DNA from: Hymenobacter aerophilus DSM 13606
Lineage (GTDB): Bacteria; Bacteroidota; Bacteroidia; Cytophagales; Hymenobacteraceae
Direction: 5' to 3'
DNA: 64,000 bases
NCBI RefSeq assembly: GCF_000382225.1
Contig: NZ_KB907808.1
Coordinates: 94,091 to 158,090 of the forward strand
Made by a program: the position numbers and the translations under genes. Numbering within the stretch: position 1 is the stretch's first letter; each line of letters opens with the position of its first letter. The notes under the pieces are model-generated. The model did no database searches. It was not told where the DNA came from and saw only the letters and a list, made by a program, of their open reading frames with translations. Positions 56,467 through 64,000 of this stretch are shown here, one piece after another.

Positions 56467-57063
56467 ATGCCGCAGAAAGCCATTCCATCCACTACGTTAG
56501 CCGCCGCCGTGCGCGGGCACTTGGCCTTATCGCAGGAGCAGCTGGCCGCTTATCTGGGGATTTCGCGGGGGCAGGTAGCACATGAAGAGGCGGGGCGGCG
56601 GCCCTTGCGGGGTGAGGCGGCCCGTTTGCTGCGGGAACTGGCCGCGCAACTGCCCCCGGCGCTGGGTTCGGCCGACGAATTGCCGGCCAATGCCCTCCAT
56701 TCGGCAGCCCTGGCTCCCGCGGCTGCCCTCATAATACGGCGGCAGCTGGCAAAATGCCGTTGGCAGCTGGCTAATCTGCGGGTACAGATCAGCGGCGATG
56801 AAGCCCGCGTGGCGCTGGCCCACCGCTGGCAGGCGCTGGCGGATACTGACGGGCCGGCAACAACGCCTGCCGACGGAGTGAGTAGCCCGGAAGCGGCGGC
56901 TATACGGCGCCAACGGCTGCTGCGCGGGTGGGCCACCGTTGCCGCCGATGCGCTGGCGCCTGCCGCCGTGGCCAAGCGGGCGCTGCTGGCCCTGCGCAGC
57001 CAACTGCTGATGGCGGAAATAAGGACACTGGAAGAACTGCTGGCCGGAGCCGCCGCCGCTTAG
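56467..57063 (+). CDS. XRE-like helix-turn-helix protein of unknown role
   Basis: 198 residues from the ATG at 56467. Residues 10-60 form a helix-turn-helix (LSQEQLAAYLGISRGQVAHEEAGRR), as in XRE regulators. The remainder is Ala/Leu/Arg-rich helix with coiled-coil character and no ligand domain I recognise. The IS630 element ends eight bases before the ATG, so the native promoter, and possibly codons at the 5' end, have been displaced. Confidence 0.75.
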   Translation: MPQKAIPSTTLAAAVRGHLALSQEQLAAYLGISRGQVAHEEAGRRPLRGEAARLLRELAAQLPPALGSADELPANALHSAALAPAAALIIRRQLAKCRWQLANLRVQISGDEARVALAHRWQALADTDGPATTPADGVSSPEAAAIRRQRLLRGWATVAADALAPAAVAKRALLALRSQLLMAEIRTLEELLAGAAAA

Positions 57064-57128
57064 CCGGAGCCGAAAAAATAAAGCCTAACTGGACATGAGC
57101 CCGATGCAGCTATTTAGTGAGATTGGCT

Positions 57129-57413
57129 GTCATCCTGAGCCTGCGAAGGACCTATCCAGAAGCTAACCTCAGACAATAGTTCCTATATATATAGCAATTT
57201 CCGAGTCAGTTTACTGGGTGTAGCAACCTGAATACCACTATGGCGGTTTCGTGAACGGTATGTCCAGCCCTATGTAGAGACGCATATTTGCGTCTCGTCG
57301 TTGAACGGTAACACACCAACGGCGCGGGCGACAAGACGCAAATATGCGTCTCTACATACTGGACATACCGTTCACGAAACCGCTATATAGATCCTTCGCA
57401 AGCTCAGGATAGC
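57129..57413. repeat. GTCATCCTGAGC-family palindrome split by an insertion
   Basis: The left half (57129-57189: GTCATCCTGAGCCTGCGAAG, then GACCTATCCAGAAGC) and right half (57388-57413: TAGATCCTTCGCAAGCTCAGGAT) would form one 90-base copy if joined. The halves meet at a TA. Confidence 0.8.
57190..57387. mobile_element. Small non-autonomous element with IS630-like ends (MITE)
   Basis: 198 bases with no gene. The left end TATAGCAATTTCCGAGTCAG and the right end, reversed, TATAGCGGTTTCGTGAACGG resemble the IS630 termini nearby. A second inward end at 57239 (TATGGCGGTTTCGTGAACGG) matches the right end almost exactly, and the centre is a palindrome around GTAGAGACGCATATTTGCG. It probably moves with IS630 transposase and may be a composite of two insertions. 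Confidence 0.78.
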
Positions 57414-57512
57414 AGTCTTGCCGACTTTCTGAACAGCCGCAATACTACCAATTAACCGGCTGACGTTAAGGGGTTAAATAGCCTATTTTTTCACCTCTTT
57501 CCCTCATTCATC

Positions 57513-57917
57513 ATGGAGTACACCGTAAATGCCCTGACCACCGTGGCCGACTGCGACAAGCTGCTGGTTGAAGACGAAAGCGACCTGAAAGCGCTCCGGC
57601 ACCGGGCCACCAACCTAGATTACGCCCGCGACTCGACCAGCGAGGCAACTACCGAAACGCAGGCCACGCTGGCCGGCCTCGACGCCGAGATTCAGGCTCT
57701 CACCTCCGTTATCCTGACACTGGCTGAAGGCACGAAGGCCCGCAAAAACAGCGAGATTGACCTGCGCACCGCTACCTACCGACGGGCCCGCCTCACCGAC
57801 AAGCAGGAGGCCCGCGGCCCGGTAGCCCTGCTCACCCACGAGCGGGACCTGGCCGAAACCGAGGCGCAGGACGAGGCTTTCATCAGTGCTATAACTGCCC
57901 GTAAAACTAGCTTGTAG
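57513..57917 (+). CDS. Hypothetical coiled-coil protein
   Basis: 134 residues, no signal peptide or membrane helix. Almost wholly helical with heptad-like spacing (CDKLLVEDESDLKALRHRA, then LAGLDAEIQALTSVILTLAE), and rich in Thr, Ala and Glu. I do not recognise a family. A good terminator follows, so it is a complete single-gene unit. Confidence 0.7.
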   Translation: MEYTVNALTTVADCDKLLVEDESDLKALRHRATNLDYARDSTSEATTETQATLAGLDAEIQALTSVILTLAEGTKARKNSEIDLRTATYRRARLTDKQEARGPVALLTHERDLAETEAQDEAFISAITARKTSL

Positions 57918-57932
57918 AGTTTGCTTTATAAT

Positions 57933-57976
57933 AAAATCGTCCGCCCCGAATTCCATCGAGGCGGACGATTTTTTGT
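57933..57976 (+). terminator. Rho-independent terminator after coiled-coil gene
   Basis: 13-base-pair stem AAAATCGTCCGCC with its complement at 57960-57972, 14-base loop, then TTTTTTG. Well formed. Confidence 0.93.
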
Positions 57977-58014
57977 AGAATTAACTTTAGCAAAGTGCCT
58001 TAAATGAATGATGA

Positions 58015-58100
58015 TATAGCTTGGCGAACAAACCATAGCTCCCAGAGCTAAAGCTCTGGGCTAATTAGCTCTAGGATACATGGTTCGCGAAGCCGCTATA
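58015..58100. mobile_element. Short MITE-like element with IS630-like ends
   Basis: 86 bases. The left end TATAGCTTGGCGAAC and the right end, reversed, TATAGCGGCTTCGCGAAC correspond with small gaps. The centre has a perfect hairpin CCCAGAGCTAAAGCTCTGGG. It ends 15 bases before the stop of the uxs gene. Confidence 0.65.
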
Positions 58101-58115
58101 TTATTTAGTGTATTT

Positions 58116-59105
<990 letters not shown>

Positions 59106-59175
59106 GTTGATAGGACTTGCAAGCCTTAAGCTGCAGACTTTTTTGCTTGGTGAGTAAGAAGGCCGGACTGGTAGC

Positions 59176-60528
59176 TTACAATTTGGTGCTTGCAGCTTCC
59201 TCCAAGTGCGCCGTGCGAATGCCGATGCAATGGTAGGCGAAGCCTAGCTGCTCCAGTTCCTGCTTGTCATAGATATTACGACCATCAAAGATGACTTTCT
59301 GCTTCATCAGGCGGCTCACGACGGTGAAGTTGGGTACCCGGAACTCGGGCCACTCGGTTACAATCAGCAGCGCATCAGCGTCGATGAGAGCTTCCATTTG
59401 GTCTTCGGCGTAGGTAATCCGGTCGCCAAGCGAGTGCTTGGCTTCCTCCACGGCTACCGGGTCGTAGGCCGATACACTGCAGCCCTCGGCCAGCAGCTTC
59501 TCGATGATAACCAGCGAGGGAGCTTCGCGCATATCGTCGGTTTTGGGCTTGAACGACAAACCCCAGACGGCCATCTTTTTGCCCTTCAACTCGCTGCCGA
59601 AGTGCTTCTTTACCTTATTGAACAGCACCTCTTTCTGGCCCTCGTTCACGCTTTCTACCGCCTGCAACACCTGCATTTGGTAGCCGTTTTCCTGGGCCGT
59701 TTTGATAAGCGCCTTCACATCCTTGGGGAAGCAGGAGCCGCCGTAGCCGATGCCGGGGTAGATGAACTTGGGGCCGATACGGGCGTCGGAGCCGATGCCG
59801 CGGCGTACCATGTTCACGTCGGCGCCCATGATTTCGCACAGGTTGGCGATGTCGTTCATGAACGAAATCTTGGTGGCCAGCATCGAGTTGGCCGCGTACT
59901 TCGTCATTTCGGCCGACGGGATATCCATGAAGATAATCGGGTGGCCGTTGAGCAGGAAAGGCTTGTAGAGGCGGCTCATCACGTCCTCGGCCCGCTCGGA
60001 AGCCACGCCCACCACAATGCGGTCGGGCTTGAGGAAATCATCAATAGCGGCACCTTCCTTAAGGAATTCAGGGTTGGAGGCCACGTCGAAGTCAATGTCA
60101 GCCCCGCGCTTTTCCAGAGCCTGCTCAATTTCGTGGCGCACCTTGGCCGCCGTGCCCACCGGCACCGTGCTTTTGGTTACAATAACGCCGTAGGAACTCA
60201 TGTTTTCGCCGATGCCGCGGGCTACGGCCAGCACGTACTTCAGGTCGGCCGAGCCGTCTTCGCCGGGAGGGGTACCGACGGCAATGAAAGCTACGTCGCA
60301 GTCCTTGATAGCTGCGCCCAGGTCGGTGGAAAAGTGCAGCCGGCCAGCTTCCACATTGCGGGTCACCATCTCCTCCAGTCCCGGCTCGTAGATAGGCAGA
60401 ATACCTTGGCGCAGGTTGTCGATTTTACGCTGGTCGATATCAATGCACGTAACGTCAATGCCCACCTCGGCAAAACAAGTGCCCGTGACTAGGCCCACGT
60501 AGCCGGTACCTACAACTGCAATTTTCAT
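59176..60528 (-). CDS. ugd: UDP-glucose 6-dehydrogenase
   Basis: 450 residues. NAD-binding [17 protein letters not shown] at the N-terminus; catalytic cysteine in [23 protein letters not shown] and [12 protein letters not shown] are family marks. It oxidises UDP-glucose to UDP-glucuronate, the substrate of the next gene. A TAACTTTG box lies 40 bases upstream, a likely start of the ugd-uxs operon. Confidence 0.97.
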   Translation of the reverse strand: MKIAVVGTGYVGLVTGTCFAEVGIDVTCIDIDQRKIDNLRQGILPIYEPGLEEMVTRNVEAGRLHFSTDLGAAIKDCDVAFIAVGTPPGEDGSADLKYVLAVARGIGENMSSYGVIVTKSTVPVGTAAKVRHEIEQALEKRGADIDFDVASNPEFLKEGAAIDDFLKPDRIVVGVASERAEDVMSRLYKPFLLNGHPIIFMDIPSAEMTKYAANSMLATKISFMNDIANLCEIMGADVNMVRRGIGSDARIGPKFIYPGIGYGGSCFPKDVKALIKTAQENGYQMQVLQAVESVNEGQKEVLFNKVKKHFGSELKGKKMAVWGLSFKPKTDDMREAPSLVIIEKLLAEGCSVSAYDPVAVEEAKHSLGDRITYAEDQMEALIDADALLIVTEWPEFRVPNFTVVSRLMKQKVIFDGRNIYDKQELEQLGFAYHCIGIRTAHLEEAASTKL

Positions 60529-60568
60529 ATAATTAAGTTCGGTTGATCAGATTTATCTTTTGAAGGTG

Positions 60569-60576
60569 CAAAGTTA
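60569..60576 (-). promoter_or_regulatory. Candidate -7 box TAACTTTG for ugd-uxs
   Basis: Perfect TAnnTTTG match on the minus strand, 40 bases before the ugd ATG. It is in the short gap after asnB, so it would allow independent control. Confidence 0.5.
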
Positions 60577-60608
60577 CGCTATTGCAGAAAGTCAGCAGCT
60601 TAGCAGAC

Positions 60609-62513
60609 TTACGCCATCCACTTCTTCCACCACCACTGGAACACGATGAGGGCCCAGATGCGGGCGTGCACGTCGCCGGGGCTGCTGGAGAAGAGCTGTT
60701 TTTTGAGTTGCTGAACGGCTTCTACGTCGAAGATACCCTGGGCCTCGATGAAGCCGTCGGAGAGCAGGTCGTCCTCGATGAGGGGACGTAGCTCGCCGCG
60801 GAACCACTTGAGCAGGGGCACTTCGAAGCCGTGTTTGGGGCGCTTGTAGAGCTCTTCGGGCAGCATCGGGCGGAAGGCGTCCTGCACGATTTTCTTCTTC
60901 ATGTTCGCGTCAATCTTGCTGCTCACGGGCAGCGAGAAGGCGAAGCGCACCACGTTGGGGTCGAGGAAAGGCGGGCGCACTTCCAGCGAGTTGGCCATGC
61001 TCATCATGTCCACCTTGGCGAGCATGTCGTAGGGCAGCACCATGCGCGTATCGGTGAGCAGCACCTCGTTCAGGTCGCCGCCGGCGTGCAGGCCGCCGAG
61101 CAAGTCGCGGCGGCGGCGCTCGTACAGCTTCTTGCCGATTTTGCGGCGGGCGGCACGGCTCAGCAGGTTGCGGGCGTCCTTTTCAGAGGCAAACGAGGCC
61201 CAGTCCCAGTACCGGTCTTTAGGGCCGCTGAGCATGCCGCGCGAGAAGCGCTGAAACTGCCGCACTTTGTTGCCGAAGTACGAGTTGCGCGACTTGGGCA
61301 GCACCTGCCAGAGCATGTCGAGACCCGCCACGGCTTCGGCCTTAAAGCCGCCCTGGCGCACCTGAAACTCGCCCATGTGCTTGTTGTAGCCCGCAAACAG
61401 CTCGTCGGCACCGTCGCCACTCAACGCCACCGTGGCCTTTTCGCGGGTGCGCTTGCTGAGGATGTACACGGCCAGCGCCGAGGAATCGGCAAACGGCTCG
61501 TCGAGGTAGTTGAGCACATCGAAGATGTGGTCGTAGAGGTCCTGGTTGCGGAGCGAGAAAACTGTGTGGTTGGTTTTGTAGCGCTCGGCTACCAGTTGGG
61601 CGTACTTGGTTTCGTCGAAGAACGGCTCGTCGGCGAAGCCGATGCTGAACGTGTTCAGGTGGGGCGTGTGACGGGTAGCCAGCGCCACGACCACGCTCGA
61701 ATCGATGCCGCCGCTCAGGAAAGCGCCCACGGGCACGTCGGCCACGAGGCGACGGGCGGTGGCTTCATCGAGCAGCTCGACCAGCTTGGCCTGCTGCTGC
61801 TCGTAGGTGAGCTTGTTCTTCTCGACCTTTTTGGGGTCGTAGGGAATTTTGTACCACTGCTTGCGCACCACCTTGCCATCCTTGATGAACAGGTAGTGAC
61901 CGGGCAGCACCTTCTTCACCCCTTTGAAAATAGTGGCCGGGCCCGGAATGTAGTTGAGCTGCAGGTACTGGCTCAGCGAAGTATAATCGAGCTTACGCGG
62001 GATGCCCAGCGCCAGCAACGACTTCATCTCGGAGGCAAACAGCAGCTTGTCCTCGTCGCGGTACACGAGCAGGGGCTTTTCGCCCATCCGGTCGCGGGCC
62101 AGAAACAGCGAATCCTCCTCTTTATCATAGATGGCGAAGGCAAAGAAGCCGTTGAGCTTCTTGAGGAAGGTGCGCCCCTCGGCTATGTACAGGTGCAGAA
62201 TGACTTCGGTATCGGTCTGCGAGTGGAAGGTGTGGCCTTTGTCAACCAGCTTCTGCCGCAGCTCCTGGAAGTTGAAAATCTCTCCGTTGAAGGCAATGGT
62301 GTAGCGCCCCGAGTCGTCGGTCATGGGCTGGTTACCATCGGCCGACAAATCGAGGATGGCCAGGCGCCGGAAGCCCAGACCGCAGCTGTCATAAATAAAG
62401 TGGCCCTGTGAGTCGGGGCCGCGGCTTACAATAGCGTCGGTTGAGGCGTTCAGGGAAGCCAGCGCCTGACGGCCGGCCTCAGTAAAAGCGAATACTCCGG
62501 AGATTCCACACAT
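60609..62513 (-). CDS. asnB: Asparagine synthase (glutamine-hydrolysing)
   Basis: 634 residues from the ATG at 62513, which places the catalytic Cys at position 2 (MCGISGVF), as required after Met removal. The glutaminase domain (1-210, FNGEIFNF) precedes the synthetase domain with the ATP loop SGGIDSSVV and SGDGADELFAGY. Members of this branch in polysaccharide loci may amidate sugar uronates instead of making asparagine; the neighbour ugd makes a uronate, so this is worth considering. A TACTTTTG box is eight bases upstream. Confidence 0.94.
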   Translation of the reverse strand: MCGISGVFAFTEAGRQALASLNASTDAIVSRGPDSQGHFIYDSCGLGFRRLAILDLSADGNQPMTDDSGRYTIAFNGEIFNFQELRQKLVDKGHTFHSQTDTEVILHLYIAEGRTFLKKLNGFFAFAIYDKEEDSLFLARDRMGEKPLLVYRDEDKLLFASEMKSLLALGIPRKLDYTSLSQYLQLNYIPGPATIFKGVKKVLPGHYLFIKDGKVVRKQWYKIPYDPKKVEKNKLTYEQQQAKLVELLDEATARRLVADVPVGAFLSGGIDSSVVVALATRHTPHLNTFSIGFADEPFFDETKYAQLVAERYKTNHTVFSLRNQDLYDHIFDVLNYLDEPFADSSALAVYILSKRTREKATVALSGDGADELFAGYNKHMGEFQVRQGGFKAEAVAGLDMLWQVLPKSRNSYFGNKVRQFQRFSRGMLSGPKDRYWDWASFASEKDARNLLSRAARRKIGKKLYERRRRDLLGGLHAGGDLNEVLLTDTRMVLPYDMLAKVDMMSMANSLEVRPPFLDPNVVRFAFSLPVSSKIDANMKKKIVQDAFRPMLPEELYKRPKHGFEVPLLKWFRGELRPLIEDDLLSDGFIEAQGIFDVEAVQQLKKQLFSSSPGDVHARIWALIVFQWWWKKWMA

Positions 62514-62521
62514 ATGGGGGG

Positions 62522-62529
62522 CAAAAGTA
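62522..62529 (-). promoter_or_regulatory. Candidate -7 box TACTTTTG for asnB
   Basis: Perfect TAnnTTTG match on the minus strand with eight bases to the ATG, so the leader would be about four bases. A TTTTTG lies 23 bases further upstream, a little far for a -33 element. Confidence 0.5.
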
Positions 62530-62710
62530 CAAACTATTGCGACGTAGGTTGACAAAAACTGTGCTCGCCCCGCGTAACCAAAGCCGTGCCGGGCTAGTAC
62601 AACCCTCACAATTCAGTGGCTGGCGGCCGGCCGGTTGCCTTCCGGCTTCGGCCCAACCGTGCGGGCCCGCCGCCCCTCCCCCACTCCTTCACCCCTATTT
62701 TCCTTTTGAT

Positions 62711-63187
62711 ATGAGCCTCCAGCAAGATTTTGAAGCCGCCGCAATGCGCATCGACCGCCTGCCCGGCGAAATGGCCGCTGCCCACATGACCGAACTCTAC
62801 GGCCTTTACAAGCAGGCCACCGACGGCGACCACGACAGCAAGCGCGATGAAGTAGGCGACGACGAGCCCGACAACCCCAACGGCCCCAAAGGCCTCTCGC
62901 AGGGGCAGTGGGACGCCTGGAGCAAGCTCAAAGGCATGCCCCAGGATGAGGCCAGGCAGCAGTACATCAGTCGCGCCGATGAGTTGGTAAAGGAATATCA
63001 GCAGGACAAGTCCGAATCGGCACCGCATGAGGAGCTGGGCGCGCCCAAAACTGCCCAGGCCAGCCCCGTTGCGCGGGCCCAGCAGGAAGCCGGCCAGCCC
63101 CAGCAGGGCGGCCTGCGCGGTAATCTCAATGAAGGCGCGCCCTACGGCGGCGAAGACGAGTTGAAGAACCAACAGACCACGGATTAG
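62711..63187 (+). CDS. Acyl-CoA-binding protein (ACBP) with disordered tail
   Basis: 158 residues from the ATG at 62711. Residues 1-95 follow the ACBP four-helix pattern: FEAAAMRIDRLP, ELYGLYKQATDGD, QGQWDAWSKLKGM and EARQQYISRADELVKEY, with the ligand-contacting Y, K and W residues conserved. An acidic insertion (about 42-60) is unusual. Residues 100-158 are Gln/Gly/Ala-rich and probably unfolded. It binds long-chain acyl-CoA in the cytoplasm. The stop codon falls in a CGGATT-type repeat. Confidence 0.88.
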   Translation: MSLQQDFEAAAMRIDRLPGEMAAAHMTELYGLYKQATDGDHDSKRDEVGDDEPDNPNGPKGLSQGQWDAWSKLKGMPQDEARQQYISRADELVKEYQQDKSESAPHEELGAPKTAQASPVARAQQEAGQPQQGGLRGNLNEGAPYGGEDELKNQQTTD

Positions 63188-63217
63188 CGCGGATTTTTTC
63201 GGATTTCACGGATTTTG
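63175..63217. repeat. CGGATT-word repeat at the ACBP 3' end
   Basis: ACCACGGATTAGCGCGG followed by TCGGATTTCACGGATTTTG: the word CGGATT occurs four times at near-regular spacing. It includes the ACBP stop codon. Confidence 0.55.
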
Positions 63218-63345
63218 TAGACGGCTCCTGGCGACGGGGGCCGTTTTCTTTTTACTTTACGTAGCTATGTAGTCTTGATTCTTAATACTTTGCCTGTGTT
63301 TAACAGGGGATTAATACTGGTCTAAATCTCTAAATCGTTAGTGAA

Positions 63346-63786
63346 ATGCTACTTGAGAATCGACATGCCGAATTGACCAAAAGCATTATCGGCTGTGCAA
63401 TGCGGGTACACCGGGAATTGGGGAGTGGATTTCCGGAAGTCATTTATCAGCGAGGCTTAGCGGTGGAGATGAAAGCTGAAAAGCTGGATTTCCAGGGCGA
63501 GGTGCATTTGCCAGTCTTTTATAAGCAAACCCCTATTGGGTCAAGAAGAGCTGATTTTTTGGTTGCCGGGCACGTATTAGTCGAGTTGAAAGCAGTGTAT
63601 GAGCTGAATGAAGCACATTACGCGCAAGTGGTAAATTATCTGAAGGCTTACCGTTTGGAAGTAGCCCTACTTATTAATTTTGGTGAGGCCAGCTTAAACT
63701 TCAAGCGTTTTCTACACAGAAGCTGTTTAGGAAGTAGTCAGTCAGGCGCAAAACAGAAAAGACTCCCACAAAAGCGGGAAATTTGA
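63346..63786 (+). CDS. GxxExxY family protein with altered C-terminus
   Basis: 146 residues. The name-giving motif is GFPEVIY (about residue 29-35). Later [16 protein letters not shown] carries the D and E-x-K of a PD-(D/E)xK nuclease-like core. Family members usually end soon after the strand seen here as [17 protein letters not shown]; this one runs on for about 25 basic residues that appear to be read from an inserted element. The role of the family is unclear; a nucleic-acid function is suspected. Confidence 0.85.
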   Translation: MLLENRHAELTKSIIGCAMRVHRELGSGFPEVIYQRGLAVEMKAEKLDFQGEVHLPVFYKQTPIGSRRADFLVAGHVLVELKAVYELNEAHYAQVVNYLKAYRLEVALLINFGEASLNFKRFLHRSCLGSSQSGAKQKRLPQKREI

Positions 63787-64000
63787 GGTGCGACCCATCT
63801 CCTTTCCCTCCCTCATGGAAGTCTTGAGCAAAGATATAATTACCCGCTGGATACTGCCCTTGTTGCCGGCCCGTGCTGGTGGCCGCCGCGCAAGCGTCGA
63901 CCTGGCTGAGGTGGTGGGCGCCATCTGCTACAAGCTCAAAACAGGCTGCCAGTGGCGCTGGCTGCCCGTAAAAGCCTTGTTCACCGGCGAGCCGCTGAGC
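63719..64000 (+). mobile_element. IS5-type insertion sequence, left part
   Basis: The left end is inferred at about 63719 (AGAAGCTGTTTAGG), where the GxxExxY protein loses similarity to its family pattern. The transposase starts at 63815. The right end, and hence inverted repeats and target duplication, lies outside the window, so the boundary is approximate. Confidence 0.65.
63815..64000 (+). CDS. IS5-type transposase, N-terminal fragment
   Basis: 62 codons to the window end. [23 protein letters not shown] then [16 protein letters not shown] is the N-terminal domain common in small IS5-family transposases (first frame of a two-frame element). Catalytic residues lie beyond the window. Confidence 0.85.
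   Translation, partial: MEVLSKDIITRWILPLLPARAGGRRASVDLAEVVGAICYKLKTGCQWRWLPVKALFTGEPLS

Larger units (their letters stand above)
57064..57512. other. Gene-free interval made of nested repeats
   Basis: This 449-base gap is almost entirely repetitive: a GTCATCCTGAGC palindrome split by an insertion (57129-57413), whose insert is a small element with IS630-like ends. The last 90 bases before the coiled-coil gene show no repeat. Confidence 0.7.

Noticed and set aside
60831..62411. 526-residue frame antisense to asnB
   Set aside because: The asnB frame has all expected motifs, while this one is Val/His/Gln-rich with no family pattern.

Overview
This 64 kb window comes from a GC-rich member of the Bacteroidota, most like Hymenobacter or a close relative. 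This assignment rests on family content and signals, not on a database search. Supporting points are bacillithiol synthesis (BshA), a membrane pyrophosphatase of the K+-dependent type, a GH3/beta-lactamase fusion, an Obg without a C-terminal extension, and almost no Shine-Dalgarno signals. Repeated TAnnTTTG boxes of the Bacteroidota -7 type lie just upstream of start codons.

Layout. 0-32.5 kb is a housekeeping mosaic: the end of malate dehydrogenase, two rhomboid proteases, mutL, a GH3/beta-lactamase exoenzyme, bshA, an A-type Fe-S carrier, a RelE/ParE-type toxin-antitoxin pair, a DUF2254-DUF421-MscS membrane block, a penicillin-acylase-family hydrolase, glpD, a ChaN-like protein, an ABC-2 exporter pair, an ECF sigma factor with a membrane partner, grpE-dnaJ, obg, adk, hpt, hppA and an M42-like peptidase. 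32.6-55.2 kb is a surface-polysaccharide locus. It holds about nine glycosyltransferases, two sugar aminotransferases, an FdtA/FdtB/acetyltransferase set for a dTDP-3-acetamido-3,6-dideoxyhexose, an MsbA-like ABC exporter, an O-acyltransferase, a 2OG-Fe(II) oxygenase and two unassigned membrane proteins. The stretch at about 39.1-43.0 kb is visibly AT-rich and looks imported. 55.4-58.1 kb is a transposon-worn gap containing an IS630-family element and two smaller elements with similar ends. 58.1-62.5 kb returns to polysaccharide chemistry with UDP-glucose dehydrogenase, UDP-glucuronate decarboxylase (together giving UDP-xylose) and an asparagine synthase. The right edge has an acyl-CoA-binding protein, a GxxExxY protein whose 3' end seems replaced by an IS, and the start of an IS5-type transposase.

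How the genes work together. Ugd and Uxs supply UDP-xylose. FdtB, FdtA and the hexapeptide acetyltransferase supply a 3-acetamido sugar, and the WecE-like enzyme a 4-amino sugar. The GT2, GT4 and GT8 enzymes would assemble these, the acyltransferase and perhaps the oxygenase would decorate them, and the ABC exporter may flip lipid-linked material. The rmlA/rmlB genes and a recognised Wzx/Wza system are not in the window.

The most unusual content is between the genes: several distinct families of long palindromic repeats, one with 32-base AGCT-rich arms and one nested inside another, and possible leaderless promoters. Among proteins, an uncharacterised six-helix membrane protein with buried acidic/His motifs (42.2-42.9 kb) is the best candidate for something undescribed.
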